From the NCBI RefSeq assembly GCF_027580225.2, contig NC_073352.2, forward strand, positions 4,838,501 through 4,902,500: DNA of 64,000 nucleotides. The letters run 5' to 3'. The number at the start of each line of letters is the position of its first letter. Position 1 is the stretch's first letter. Below are positions 43,794 through 55,361 of this stretch, in pieces. The notes below the pieces were generated by a model. That model saw only the letters and a list, made by a program, of their open reading frames with translations. It was not told the DNA's origin and did no database searches. The translations under genes and the position numbers were made by a program. The stretch is from Misgurnus anguillicaudatus. Taxonomy: Eukaryota; Chordata; Actinopteri; Cypriniformes; Cobitidae.

Positions 43794-44618
43794 TGATTCT
43801 TGAGAGTCGGGACAAAACAGGTTTTAAAAAACTGTTTTTTAAAATACACAGTATATCAATTAAAGTTATATGTTTCTTTAGGGAAAGGTCTTAGCTATTT
43901 AACCATGTAAAGGAACAGGTTCTAAATAAAAACACATTTTTTAAAAATAAACATGTTTCCCTTCAGAACTGGATTTGTGTCAACTCCATCAGACACACTA
44001 AAATGTATAAAATTTAAATTCTTTCAATCCAACCAGAATCTAAAGTTCTCAAGTATATTGTAATAGTGTTTAGTTACTCTGATATGTAAAAAAATACAAT
44101 ATATAAACTTAGGTTGTGATTCCACACTATTCTGAAAACTCAGATTTCTAAATATTAGCATTTTCAAACATTGAATTTAACTTCAATATTGTAAAAACAA
44201 TTTCCTTAAATAAATAAAACATAAGAGATGGTAGATCAGATGGTCCTTTATTACAAAAACAACATAAACTGAAGAAAGAATATATTTTTCCCCAAAAGAT
44301 TAACAAAAAAATACATCCAACGTTGTTGGAAGATCTGACGGTGTTGACAAAAAAAACTGATGGTGTTGACAAAATGTGTGCATTGCTGATTATTGAACAG
44401 ATGTGCTCTTCAAACACTACTACTAAAACTACTCATTGTTATAGAGTATTGAACTTACTGTAAAGCAAACTATAATAAAGATATTGCACATACACCGTTT
44501 CCTACTATCAAAAAAAGAACAATAAGGGAAACCAGGGGCCCTCCTCCGCCTCTGTTTTCATTTCACATGTGTGTGTTTGGGTGTGTTGGATGTATGATTG
44601 CCCTGCATCATATATATA

Positions 44619-45814
44619 CACACTCACCAGCCACTTTATTAGGTACACCTGTCGAACTGCGCGTTAATGTAAATTTCTAATCAGCCAATCACATGGCAGC
44701 AACTGAATGCATTTAGGCATGTAGACATGGTCAAGACGATCTGCTGCAGTTCAAACCAAGCGTGAGATTGGGGAAGAAAGGTAATCTAAGTGACTTTGAA
44801 TGTGGCATGGTTGTTGGTGCCAGACGGGCTGGTCTGAGTATTTCAGAAACTGCTGATCTACTGGGAATTTCACACACAACCATCTCAAGGGTTTACAGAG
44901 AATGGTCCAAAAAAGAGAAAATATCCAGTGAGTGGCAGTTTTGTGGGCGCAAATGCCTTGTTGATGCCAAAGGTCAGAAAAGAATGCCCAGCCTGGTTCG
45001 AGCTGATAGAAAGGAAACAGTAACTCAAATAACCACTCGGTACAACCGAGGTATGCAGAAGAGCGAGCATCTCTGAACGCACAACACGTCAAACCTTGAG
45101 GCGGATGGGCTACAGCAGCAGAAGACCACACTGGGTGTCATTCCTGACAGCAAAGAATAGGAAAATGAGGCTACAGTTCGCACAAGCTCACCAAAATTGG
45201 ACAATAGAAGATTGGAAAAACGTTTCCTAGTCTGATGAGTCTTGATTTCTGCTGCAACATCAGATGGTAGAGTCGGAATTTGGTGTCAACAACATGAAAG
45301 CATGTATCCATCCTGCCTTGTATCAACGGTTCAGGCTGGTGGTGTAATGGTGTAGGGGATATTTTCTTTGCACACTTTGGGCTCATTAGTACCAATTTAG
45401 CATTGTGTATTGTTTCTGGCCATGTTCATCCCGTTATGACCACAGTGTACCCATCCTCTGATGGCTACTTCCAGCAGGATAACGTGCCATGTCATAAGTG
45501 CAAATCATCTCAGACTGGTTTCTTAAACATTACAAAGAGTTCACTGTACTCAAATGGCCACCACAGTCACCAGATCTCAAGCCAATGGAGCATATTTGGG
45601 ATGTGGTGGAACAGGAGCTTTGTGCCCTGGATGTGCAGCTGACAATTCTGCAACAATTGCGTGATGTTATCATGTCAATATGGACCAAAATCTCTGAGGA
45701 ATGTTTCCAGTACCTTGTTGAATATGTGCCACAAAGGATTAAGGCAGTTCTGAAAGCAAAAGGGGGTCCAACCCGGTACTAGTAAGGTGTACCTAATAAA
45801 GTGGCCAGTGAGTG
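44619..45814 (+). mobile_element. Tc1-like transposon, inactive
   Basis: The ends are CACTCACCAGCCACTTTATT AGGTACACC-type at 44621 and its inverse (GGTGTACCTAATAAAGTGGC) ending at 45814, with TA-rich flanks. The length of about 1.2 kb is normal for fish Tc1 elements. The transposase is broken (next entry). Confidence 0.88.
44762..45782 (+). pseudogene. Tc1-like transposase pseudogene
   Basis: The N-terminal helix-turn-helix region is clear (DFECGMVVGARRAG, ISETADLLGISHTTISRVYREW). After a shift near 45060 the frame continues with RTTRQTLRRMGYSSRRP and the first catalytic aspartate in SDESRF. The middle has stops and shifts. The last part (45498-45782) has PPQSPDLKPMEHIWDVVE, holding the final acidic residue, and ends GGPTRY then TAG. 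Confidence 0.88.
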
Positions 45815-45919
45815 TATATATATATTACACAATAACAAGCAGACCACTGCCTGCCCATTCTTTACAAGTCAGATGTGTATGGTTAAATAATGTTATGCAT
45901 GCTATATGTGCATTTATGT

Positions 45920-47263
45920 CAGAGATGGGGACTCGAGTTTGAGACTCGGACTCGAGTGCGACTTAAGTTGCACACACAGTGACTTCAGACTCGACTTGGG
46001 ACTCGACCCTCAAAGACTTCAGACTCGACTCGGACTCGAGCCGCGCGACTCGTGAACAATGTTTATTTTTAGGAAACGTCTGATGAGCTCGCTGTCATAG
46101 CTCCCTCCGTTACCTACAACCTGCCCACGACGTAACACGTGACGTATCTGCTCCGCGCGCGCGGCGGCGAACATATGTCGACTGTACCTGCAGGCAGCCG
46201 CTGCTGTGGCATTCACCTGAAGCTTTGGGTAGTGCTGTGACGGATCTGCGGTTCGGCTCGCATGCGATTTGCGGATTAATATGCAATTTAAATAGGGTAA
46301 GTTTGTCATTAACGTGTTTCTAAGGCTTGCAATTGTTTAAATGGTTAAACAATTTAACCGCAAAAAGACGCTCAAATGAGCAGATTTCTGTACGCACATG
46401 CGGTTAAGTATATCCGGTCCAGCTCCAGTCAGGTCCAGAGTTGCGCTACTTTGTGTCATACTGTAGTCCATTAACATACATTTGCTGAATAGAGCAATGA
46501 AAAACAACGTAACGTTTTTATGTGAAGCGACTGCTGCATCTTCTTCCTGAATTCGCCCTCTGCCTGTGTTGAAGCACGCGTTTAAGTGCCCTCGGTAGTT
46601 TACATACAGAGAGAAATGTTTCAAAAGTTAAGCCAACATAAAACTTTCTTTTCTTGACAAGGCACATACATGCAAAATGATCTCACAGTATTCTTTTTCT
46701 AATAAATTTTTTTTGTTTATGTCTTAAGAAACCAGTCAGAAACCATGCAGTCTGGCCTTATTTGTTCTTAATAGAGAGACAGTAACCTCAATTAACCTAC
46801 TTAAGTCTGCAAAAATGATTGACAAAATACAGCAACTTAATAATTATTTTTAAAGTTAACTCATTTCTACTCAGTTACTCAGATTTACTGCATTTTTTAG
46901 AGTGTATCCTCCATCTGTGTCATTTATGTTAATCAAACAACCCAAGACAAACAGAAAATCACTTCTATTGCTCAAAAATAATAATAATAATAATATTTAA
47001 TTTGTACAATAAAGACAGTGTTATTATCCATTTAATTTAATTTCTGTACCTAATGCTCATTTTAGACCTTACTTAATGTGCAACTTTGTTTTTTTATAAA
47101 TGTTTATTATTATTTTTTTTTGTTATTAGAGTTTTATTTTTTACAACGAGACTTCAGACTTGACTTGGACTCAAGCTCAAAGACTTCCTACTTGACTTGG
47201 ACTCGAGGTCAAAGACTTCAGACTTGACTCGGACTCGAGCTCAGAGACTTGTGAACATCTCTG
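45920..47263. mobile_element. Non-autonomous hAT element, CAGAGATG ends, 8-bp duplication
   Basis: CAGAGATGGGGACTCGAG at the left faces its approximate inverse at the right (CATCTCTG ending 47263). ATTTATGT is duplicated exactly (45912-45919 and 47264-47271). Both subterminal regions are packed with GACTCGAG/GACTTGACT words in direct and inverted order, likely transposase-binding sites. The interior (46040-47150) is unrelated low-complexity and repeat DNA with no transposase. Confidence 0.88.
46805..46917. repeat. ~110-bp repeat, first copy
   Basis: AAAAATGATTGACAAAATAC, AGCAACTTAATAATTATTTT and GAGTGTATCCTCCATCTG are repeated almost exactly at 48953-49062. The two copies are about 2.15 kb apart. 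Confidence 0.85.
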
Positions 47264-48180
47264 ATTTATGTGTAAATAAAACCCTGAAATAACGGTTTAA
47301 TCCTTCACTAAATTCACAAATAATATTATAATCGCACATTAAGTGGTTATTGGTGGATTTGTCAACTCCATCAGCTTACAGGTCAACTCCGTCAGACATA
47401 GAACCTGACGGAGTTGACGTCTGACGGAGTTGACATAAGGGCATGTATTTTCCCTCCAACACATTTATTGTACACTGCAGCTAGGTACTTTTTCCTCAGT
47501 TGCTAGTTGTCCCAATAACCTCACTATAATGCTTAAATTCAATCCACTATGGTTTAAAAAAAGTATCTTAACAGAAAGATGGTGTTGACATGGTGCAGCT
47601 GTGACCATAGGAATATTGACATTGTCTAAAATATATAAAAAATGTAAACATAACAGATAATGTTTGGTAGTGCTGCATTCACCACAGGCAGGAAAATGAA
47701 AAGGGGTCCTCAAGGATATAGCTGACCTGAATTTCCTGATTTAAATAGCTTTATTAAAAAAATCTGACGGAGTTGACAGAAACTGAGGACACAACTTTAA
47801 TAGGTAGATTTTTAGGGAAAATATTGTTTGATGTTCACTTCATGCATTGTTTTTTATATTTATAACCCTTATTTTTTATTGGATATATACGTTTTCACAA
47901 TTGTAGAGCTTTTTTAAAGTTTTTTTGGTGATTAATATTGTGACCTCTTGCTGAGGACAAGTGCAATAACATGGATCTTCTAACCACAGACCACACATTT
48001 TAAAAAAAATCCGCCCAAAAATAAAAAAGTTTATTCTAAAAATCAGATATGTATATACAATTCCTTTAGATTTAACTTTGTAATTATGTCAATCATGATG
48101 AATTTCTTAATTTTTGCTATAAATTAGACTTTTCTAAATGGGACATGGTTTGTCCCGACTCTCAAGAATCAGTGATATAT

Positions 48181-48847
48181 TAGGGCTGTCAATAGATTAA
48201 AATATTTGATCGCGATTAATCGCATGATTTCATGAGTTAACTTGCGATTAATCGCAAATTAATCGCACATTTTTATCTGTTCTAAATATATCAATATACA
48301 TATATGTTTTTCTTTTAATGTTTAATTTTGATATTGAGACAGACCACTTTAAGACTGTAGGATAATGCAAGGGTTTAATATAATGACACAGATACTTTTC
48401 CTTAACAGTTAACCAAACATTCACTTCAGATGTAACAGATTATAGGTCATACCTGCGTGAATTCTTGTCAAAACAGATATTTTTAAACCTGTAATTTTGT
48501 GTTAGATGTCTATATATATCGAGCCCAGTCTCCTGAAGATGCGTATAAATAGCACGAAGTGTCAGAAAACGTGCAGATAAAGAAAACTGCACGTGCAGAA
48601 AACATGCATTTTAGATGTTTAATGACCATTTAGAGCATTGGATTCGCTAGACGAGAGCTTAATGTTCTTATTTTTATGAAAAGCTCTGACTCATCTAGAC
48701 AGCGGCATTCACTTGCTGCATCTCAATTCATCCAGCTGTGGGTCAAGCAGAAATTGTGTGTTGCGTTAATCGCGCGTTAATAAAATTAGTGCCGTTAAAA
48801 TGAATTTGCGTTAACGCGTTATTAACGCGTTTATTTTGACAGCCCTA
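48181..48847. mobile_element. Short hAT element, TAGGGCTGTCAA ends
   Basis: TAGGGCTGTCAATAGATTAA at the left is mirrored by TTATTTTGACAGCCCTA at the right. Many ATTAATCGC/GCGATTAA words sit near both ends. The flanks are AT-rich (ATATAT on both sides). It is 667 bp and non-coding. Confidence 0.82.
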
Positions 48848-48952
48848 TATATATATTAACGCAATAAGAACTTTAAAATCAACACAAATATTCACTTTAA
48901 ACTGAAGAGGGCTGTTGCTGCTATTTTGTTAACTTTACTGAAAAAACACTGC

Positions 48953-49062
48953 AAAAATGATTGACAAAATACAGCAACTTAATAATTATTTTTAAAGTTA
49001 ACTCATTTCTACTCAGTTACTTAGATTTACTGCATTTTTTAGAGTGTATCCTCCATCTGTTT
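48953..49062. repeat. ~110-bp repeat, second copy
   Basis: Second copy of 46805-46917 with one clear difference (ACTTAGATT for ACTCAGATT). The text before it (AAAAACACTGC) suggests the end of a CACTG-type element. Confidence 0.8.
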
Positions 49063-49249
49063 GCATCTGTAGATTTCTTCTAAATTCACAAAATCAGATT
49101 TCTAAATTTCAGGGGGAAAGACTCTTGATGTAAGTCGAGATGTACGCCCCAACATTAAATTACACATTAAATTAATTACAAATTTGTTAAAATGCTAAAA
49201 AGAAAGTTGTGACTGCTGAGTTAGCGCTTACATGCCAATAAATGCTATA

Positions 49250-49600
49250 TGCTAGCGTTTAGCTGAAGTTCTATTAGTTAACAATTAGTTGTTACTCAAA
49301 ATCTGTATTTTCGTCTGATAAGGGCTCAAAATAAGGTCTGTTTACTAATGTGAGCTGCTGGAATGAGCCTCAGAGCAGAGCCAATCAGAGCAGAGCTCAA
49401 CATTATTATTCATGACCCTTCCAAATAGGGCAAAAATAGACCATTTCATTCAAATGACAAATTCTAGGGTTGTAAATGGACATGTAAAAACGTTTCTGGA
49501 TAATTTTTTTGCACTTAATAAAGCTACACACCAAAGAACAATTTAACATATTATGGCAACACCTCCTATGGCACCTTTAATCTTAGGTTTCATATTTATT
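49250..49600 (-). repeat. Uninterrupted copy of repeat R0
   Basis: Read on the minus strand: GGTGCCATAGGAGGTGTTGC, TTAAATTGTTCTTTGG, TTTATTAAGTGCAAAAAAAT, GGGTCATGAATAATAATG, GAGGCTCATTCCAGCAGCTC, ACATTAGTAAACAGACC and CAGATTTTGAGTAACAAC. The first two blocks match 11.91-11.96 kb, the next match 31.08-31.25 kb and the last match 41.99-42.06 kb. It thus bridges both insertions. Confidence 0.8.
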
Positions 49601-50186
49601 AAGGTTACACATGTCAGAAACAACAAATATAGATTAGGCCTATTTTATTTGTATTTTATATTTTACTTTTTTGTGATGTCAGTGAAAATTCTGACTGGGC
49701 AAGTAAAATACTGAACCATCAGATTTCTTCCCAATCTCCCCAGCACTCCAGTATAACACATTATACTTATTCAACAGACATTACAAAAAACGCAAACAAA
49801 AAAACCTTAATACTGTAGTTAGCAATTATTTTATTTGTTTGTGCTTTATTATTTTATGAGCAGTCTGTTTAAACTACATACACTATGTTGTTACAAGTTT
49901 GCAACTCTTCAGGTTAATATGGGATTGCTGTGGAAAACAATGTTGCTGAATCGTTATGTGTAATGTGTCACATATTTTGTGCATAAAACTGTTAATATAA
50001 GAATGCTTTCTTCCTCACACACTTACCGGTAGCCTCCTGCTGCATAATCATACACATCGAGTCTCGTTCAGGCTGAGCTTTGGTGCTTCTTACAAGCGCG
50101 AAGGCAGCCTACAATACACGAGTAAAGACAAAACCAATCCTAAAACGAAGTAGGTTAGAGAGGCGGGACTTAAGAAAGGTAAAGCC
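49601..50186. other. Non-coding stretch
   Basis: AT-rich sequence without exon-like frames. A 67-codon frame beginning at 50080 has no domain and runs into the transposon end at 50187. Confidence 0.4.
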
Positions 50187-50260
50187 AGGGCCGGATTATC
50201 CAATGGGCATTATGGGCACGTGCCCAGGGGCCCACGCGCAGTCAGGGCACAAGCGACGGG
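50187..50260 (+). mobile_element. hAT-type terminus (CAGGGCCGGATTATCC)
   Basis: CAGGGCCGGATTATCCAATG, GGGCATTATGGGCACGTGCC and CAGGGGCCC form a typical hAT end. A related end in the same orientation lies at 62504. The matching right end was not found, so the element's extent is unknown. The next hAT (50638) may sit inside it. Confidence 0.5.
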
Positions 50261-50878
50261 AGAAAATAAAATGTAAAATCTAATTGTTAATTATTTAGAT
50301 TAACTATTTAAGCGCAAATAATCCCGCACTGAATCGAGCGGACTGTGGGTGGCAGTAGTCTTCATATTTTAAGTTCGGAATGAGTGAGAAAAGCAGCAGT
50401 GCACAGTTGATTTATCAGACAATCCATTACTTTACTTCATTTATCCTGAATATGTGAATGTCCTGTAAATGGCGCGAATCAGTGCTGCTCTGAGAGCCTG
50501 GTAAAGTAATCATTTGTATAAGAAATCATTTGTACTGCGTATCTGTCGAACGGAGCCATCCGCGCTTGTCCGTGGTTTGGAAGCTGCGCGGGAACGCGCG
50601 CGCGACAAAGACAGACGGGAAAAGTTTGTCGTATTTGCTAGGGCTGAACGATATATCGTTATCGTATCTATATCTAGATATGAACTTTCAAGATATTACT
50701 ATCGAAAACGCAACGATATAGACGATAGATTTTCCCCTCTCCGCGCTTGCCCCGCCCTGCATACAACTCTGGCAGTCACACAACGAGCATCAGTTTTACG
50801 AGTGCCCTGGCTTGAATGCACCGCTAAAGACAGCGCGCACACACTACAGAGACAGCGGAGAAATTAAAAAGAAAGAAA

Positions 50879-51781
50879 ATGAGTGCGGGAGATAATGCGG
50901 CAGGTGGTAGTGCATCTGACTTGGTGCCAAAACATAAATCATCTTCCATTATTTGGAGGTATTTTGGATTCAGAAAAGACGATGTAAACCAGAGTGACGT
51001 GTTGTGCAGGTCGTGCTTAACAAAAATTGCGACTAAGCAAGGTAGCACAACAAACATGTTTCACCACCTGAAACAACACCATCGCGTGCTGCATGAAGAG
51101 TGCATGAAACTGAGAGAAACACCGGGGACTTCTCAGTCATCCCAAAATAAGCCAAAGCAAAGTTTGATTGCTGACGCGTTCAGTAGCGTTACGCCGTACG
51201 AGTCGACGTCCACCAGACACAAAGAAATTACAGACGCTATAACATACCACATTGCAAAAGACATGGTACCCGTGTACACAGTCTCAAAAGAAGGCTTTAA
51301 AAAAATGGTTCGGACGCTGGACAAGCGTTATAAAATACCATCCCGAACACATTTTAATCAAGTGGCCATCCCGAAACTTTATAATGAGTGTAAAATGAGT
51401 GTTGAATCCGAGCTCCGTGAAATCGATCATTTCGCCACAACCACGGACCTGTGGACGAGCCGGACAACTGAACCGTACATAAGTTTAACAGTCCATTTTA
51501 TCACAACAAACTTTGAACTCAAGACCCACTGTCTGCAGACATCATTCTTCCCCGCGGAGCATACCGGGGATAATATAGCAGAGGAGATGAGAGGTGCGTT
51601 AGCAGACTGGAACTTAAAGGAGGACCAACAAGTTCGCGTGACGACAGATAATGCGTCGAATATGATAAAGGCTATGGAGGTGAATGGCTGGACGCGCCTT
51701 CAGTGCTTCGGACACAGGCTACACCTGGCAATAGGTACGTTATGTTTATTTTTAATAACTTTTAGACAGAGAGAGAGAGAG

Positions 51782-51868
<87 letters not shown>

Positions 51869-53446
51869 TGAGTGAGTGAGTGAGTGTGAGAGAGAGAGAG
51901 AGAGAGAGTTTCAAAAAAACATTTATTACATAAAATGGAACAGACTACAACACATCACCTATTCCAGAAAAGGGAGAGAGGGAAAAAAATCAACCTAACA
52001 AAAAGAAAAATGCAACTCTTCTTCAACAATCTCACATAGAGTCCCATTAATGCACCAAATTGATTCAAACAGTGAAAGATCATGCATTAATTTATAGTAA
52101 TGTAAATCAATCAAAATTCTGGACTTCACAAGTCTTGAAAAAAAATAGAGAGAGAGAAAACAATCTGCATTATTATGTGGTTATTAAGCTGTTGTAATAT
52201 AATCTAATGTAATATAATTATTTTTGTACATCTATTTTTCCAAGAAAACGCAGTGAAAGGTGACAGCCGGATCAGCCGTGCAACAGGTGTCTGCAAAAAG
52301 TTGGTGTGCCACTTCTCACATAGCTGGAAAAAGAGAGTGGCACTTGAGCAAGCCCAGAAGCGCCTCAACCTTCCAGTCCACGAACTCATCACTGAGTGTC
52401 AAACTAGATGGGGGTCTAGGGTGCTCATGATTAACAGGATTCTGGAGCAGCAGAAAGCACTCCACGAAGTCCTCTCAGAGGACAGAAACACCCGACACCT
52501 AATTCTTGGATATCAAGATCTGGATGTGCTGGAGTCAGTCAGCAAGGCACTGGGACCACTGCTTGAATTCACGGATGCTCTGTCAGGGGAGGATTACGTT
52601 AGTGTCTCACACATCAAACCAGTACTCAGCCTGTTTAACACAACCATCTTGGCACCAGTGGAGGGTGATACAGACATGACCAAGTCCTTAAAAAAGAAAA
52701 TTTTGGAGTACTTGAACAGCAAGTATGAAGAGAGAGTTACACAAGAGCTCTTGGATGTGGCATCCTTTTTAGATCCAAGATACAAGACACAATACATCAG
52801 TGTCAACGACGTCCCCATCATCAAAGCCAGACTGGTGTCAGAGATGAAGATGATGGAACACAAGGTAAAAATAATGGTTAGAATGGAGTAAATGAGAAGA
52901 GTTCCTTCCATTTAAATGCATTATCTTACATTTTAGTAAATATTTAAGTTTCAATTTAGCTGAATTGTGTTGTTCATACAGTAATGATCATTCATATATA
53001 AAAATAATTAAATTCTTTTTTTTGTTTGTTCTTTTGTTTTTACTATTTTCTAGCATTCTGTTGAGTGCAGAGAGACCAGAGTGGAAGAAGTTTCAACCCC
53101 ACCCACCAAAAAGGCTAAGAAGTCGTTGGGAAGTTTCTTTTAAAGATCCACCGCAAGTGCAACAGTACCAATCGATCCCACTGCTGCCATAGAAGCTGAG
53201 CTGAATGCCTACATCCAGGCCCCCACAATTGACAACGACGAGGACCCCCTTCTGTGGTGGAGATTAACTCACAAAGTCAACTTTCCCCGGCTCAGCAACA
53301 TTGCAAGAAAATACTTGTGCATGCAGGCCACCAGCTCTCCCTCAGAGAGAATTTTTAGTGCATCAGGCAACATTGTGAGTTGTCAGAGGTCCTGTCTGAA
53401 GCCAGACATGGTTAACAAGCTAGTGTTCCTGGCAAAGAATCTGTAG
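50879..53446 (+). pseudogene. BED-finger hAT transposase, three exons, one stop codon
   Basis: The exons are 50879-51734, 52245-52864 and 53054-53446, with donors GTACGT and GTAAAA and acceptors CAAG and CTAG. The joined frame has 622 codons. Exon 1 has the BED finger (SSIIWRYFGFRKDD, LCRSCLTKI, MFHHLKQHHR) and the start of the RNase H-like core (TTDLWTSRT, TTDNASNM). Exon 2 has TECQTRWGSR. Exon 3 has the dimerisation block (DPLLWWRLTH, SSPSERIFSASGNI). The only disruption seen is TAA at 53141-53143, between two conserved blocks. The protein would cut and paste hAT DNA; this copy should be inactive unless the stop is bypassed. Confidence 0.85.
51783..51910. repeat. (TG)n, (GAGT)n and (AG)n microsatellite in transposase intron 1
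   Basis: About 80 bases of TG repeats are followed by GAGT and AG runs, just after the donor at 51735. The TG run extends the open frame artificially beyond the exon. Confidence 0.95.
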
Positions 53447-53842
53447 AAGTTGTGCTGCCTGTAACTACCTCTCTGTTAGTAGCAAATGCAATTTTCTGCA
53501 TACAGTTATGTGATCTTTTGAAGAATATAAATGTTGCACTTCAATGCACTTTCAATGTTCCACCAGCTGCTGCATTTGTTATTTATTGTTAAAGCAGAGC
53601 TGCAGTAAAATGTTTGATTTGTAATTTATTTTTTTTGGTAACTTATGTTACTGTTGATGACTGGCAGTGAGTTCTTAAAAATAAAACTACACTTTCCAAA
53701 TTTTTTTGTATTATGATGTTTTTATTTTTCTGAGAAATGCTTGGTTTTCACCGAACCCGTAGCCATATCGCATCGTATCGGCATCGAAATATCTGGCATG
53801 AAACTCGAGATATGAAATTTTGTCCATATCGTTCAGCCCTAG

Positions 53843-55309
53843 TACAGATCAGTGAAAGCAAGTGAAATATCTTGAGATGAAGGAAAATATGCTTCTATCC
53901 TTACAAAATCATCCTATACAAGGTATTTAATTGATGAATAAATAAAGGATTAAGAAGCTTGGACCAGATCGACCAACGGAAATGATGGCAGTCTGTGTGC
54001 TCCACCACTTCTCATGGCAAACGGAGTTGGCTAGCTGGATATCATGTAAGTCTTGAGTTTTATTTTTTTCCCTGTTTGCTGTTTTAAAGTCTGAATGCGT
54101 GATAGTATGCATGACATGAACTTCTGTGGCGCGTTTGAGCTGCCGTTGTGTGGACATAATGAGAGCGAGAACTCATATATAATCTGGTATATTCCGTGGC
54201 TTGGTAAACTTGTTGTTGTTCGTTTTTTTGTTGTAGAGTTTAAAAAAGCACCCACGAGAAAACCACTGTTTTTAAGGAAACTTCACGAACCGTGCATATT
54301 GAGCTGATGGACTGTATGTACTTAGTCTGTTGTGAGGGAAAAATGTGCTTGTGCTATTGCTATAAAAGCAAAAAGAAACGTACAAGCCTGTGATTTAGTG
54401 TCTCTTTTTGTGTGTGTTCGGTCGCGTTAAACGAAAAGTCTTTGACGGAGAAAATTTAAGCAGGATAAAGAAAAATCTGAACGCCATTTTGGCAGATTGC
54501 CCATACAACTCAACTTGAGAATGTAATTCCTAGTCATGTCCAGTTGGTGGCAGTGTGTTGCTCAAATGACGCCCTGGTTTCTAAACATTCTCCCGATATT
54601 TTGATGTCATACACTGATTGGTCTGCGCATGGCTGCTGAAGTTAAACACTACAGGAGCGCTGCAACAAGACGCCTGTCTAAGGTAAAGATACAAAATCTA
54701 ATAACAAGAGTCTGCATTAATCTGCCTTCATGCGTTTATTACACAAGATGGGTTCAATTCAGATTTTTACATGTTTATTGATATTTTAACAGCAGTAGTA
54801 TTTTGTTATTTGATTTGTTCATATTTGCCTGTTCAGCATAAAGCTCCGTGTTTTATCACCTCCGCTGTCACTGTGAGAAAAAACATTAATTCATCTGCTT
54901 CGTGTGATGGTAAAGTTATGCACGGTCTCCGTTTATCTGTTCGCTAAACAAATGAATAAACACATTTGACTTGTATGCTCGTGTAAGTTTATTATTAGAA
55001 ATGGACATGTGAACGAAAATGAAAATAATTAAAACATGAAATGACGGATAATAACTGATTGTGAAGGACTCTTTACAACGCTGTTTATCAAAAAAATGAT
55101 GGAGATTGAAAAAGTCTATCTCAACCTCTGTGTGTGCGCGCGCGCGTGCGTGTGTGAATGATTACCTTGATATTAGTTCATTACAGATTCATAGTACATT
55201 TATTTCGTGCGTTTGATTTCAACTGTAACATTTTCAGCATTTTAGCTAAGTAGTAGCCTAATGATCACCTGATAAATGGCTATTAAGAGTACTGCACTAC
55301 AGTAAAAGT
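53843..55309. other. Non-coding stretch
   Basis: No gene was recognised. It contains short TG/CG-rich runs (55125-55155, GCGCGCGCGCGTGCG). Frames of 70-76 codons near 53.9-54.3 kb overlap each other on both strands and show no domain or plausible splice partner. Confidence 0.4.
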
Positions 55310-55361
55310 TTGATTTTGAGTGTGTTTGCGCCCCCCAAATTTTTTAGCACCAGCCGCCACT
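55310..55361 (-). mobile_element. hAT-type right terminus (…CAGCCGCCACTG)
   Basis: Read inverted, CAGTGGCGGCTGGTGCTAAA and GGGGGGCGCAAACAC is a typical hAT end. Its left partner is not evident; flanking bases do not match those at 50187. Confidence 0.45.

Larger units (their letters stand above)
50638..53842 (+). mobile_element. hAT transposon with three-exon transposase
   Basis: CTAGGGCTGAACGATATATC at the left is mirrored by CATATCGTTCAGCCCTAG at the right. The outer flanks GTATTTGC and GTACAGAT match only at GTA and one further base, so no clean 8-bp duplication remains. The 3.2-kb length and transposase are those of a complete autonomous-type hAT of the ZBED class. Confidence 0.88.

Noticed and set aside
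50187..55361. A single large hAT with CAGGGCCGG left end and CAGCCGCCACTG right end
   Set aside because: The flanking bases (GTAAAGC and CATATAAA) do not match and the ends differ after the first bases, so they probably belong to two elements.
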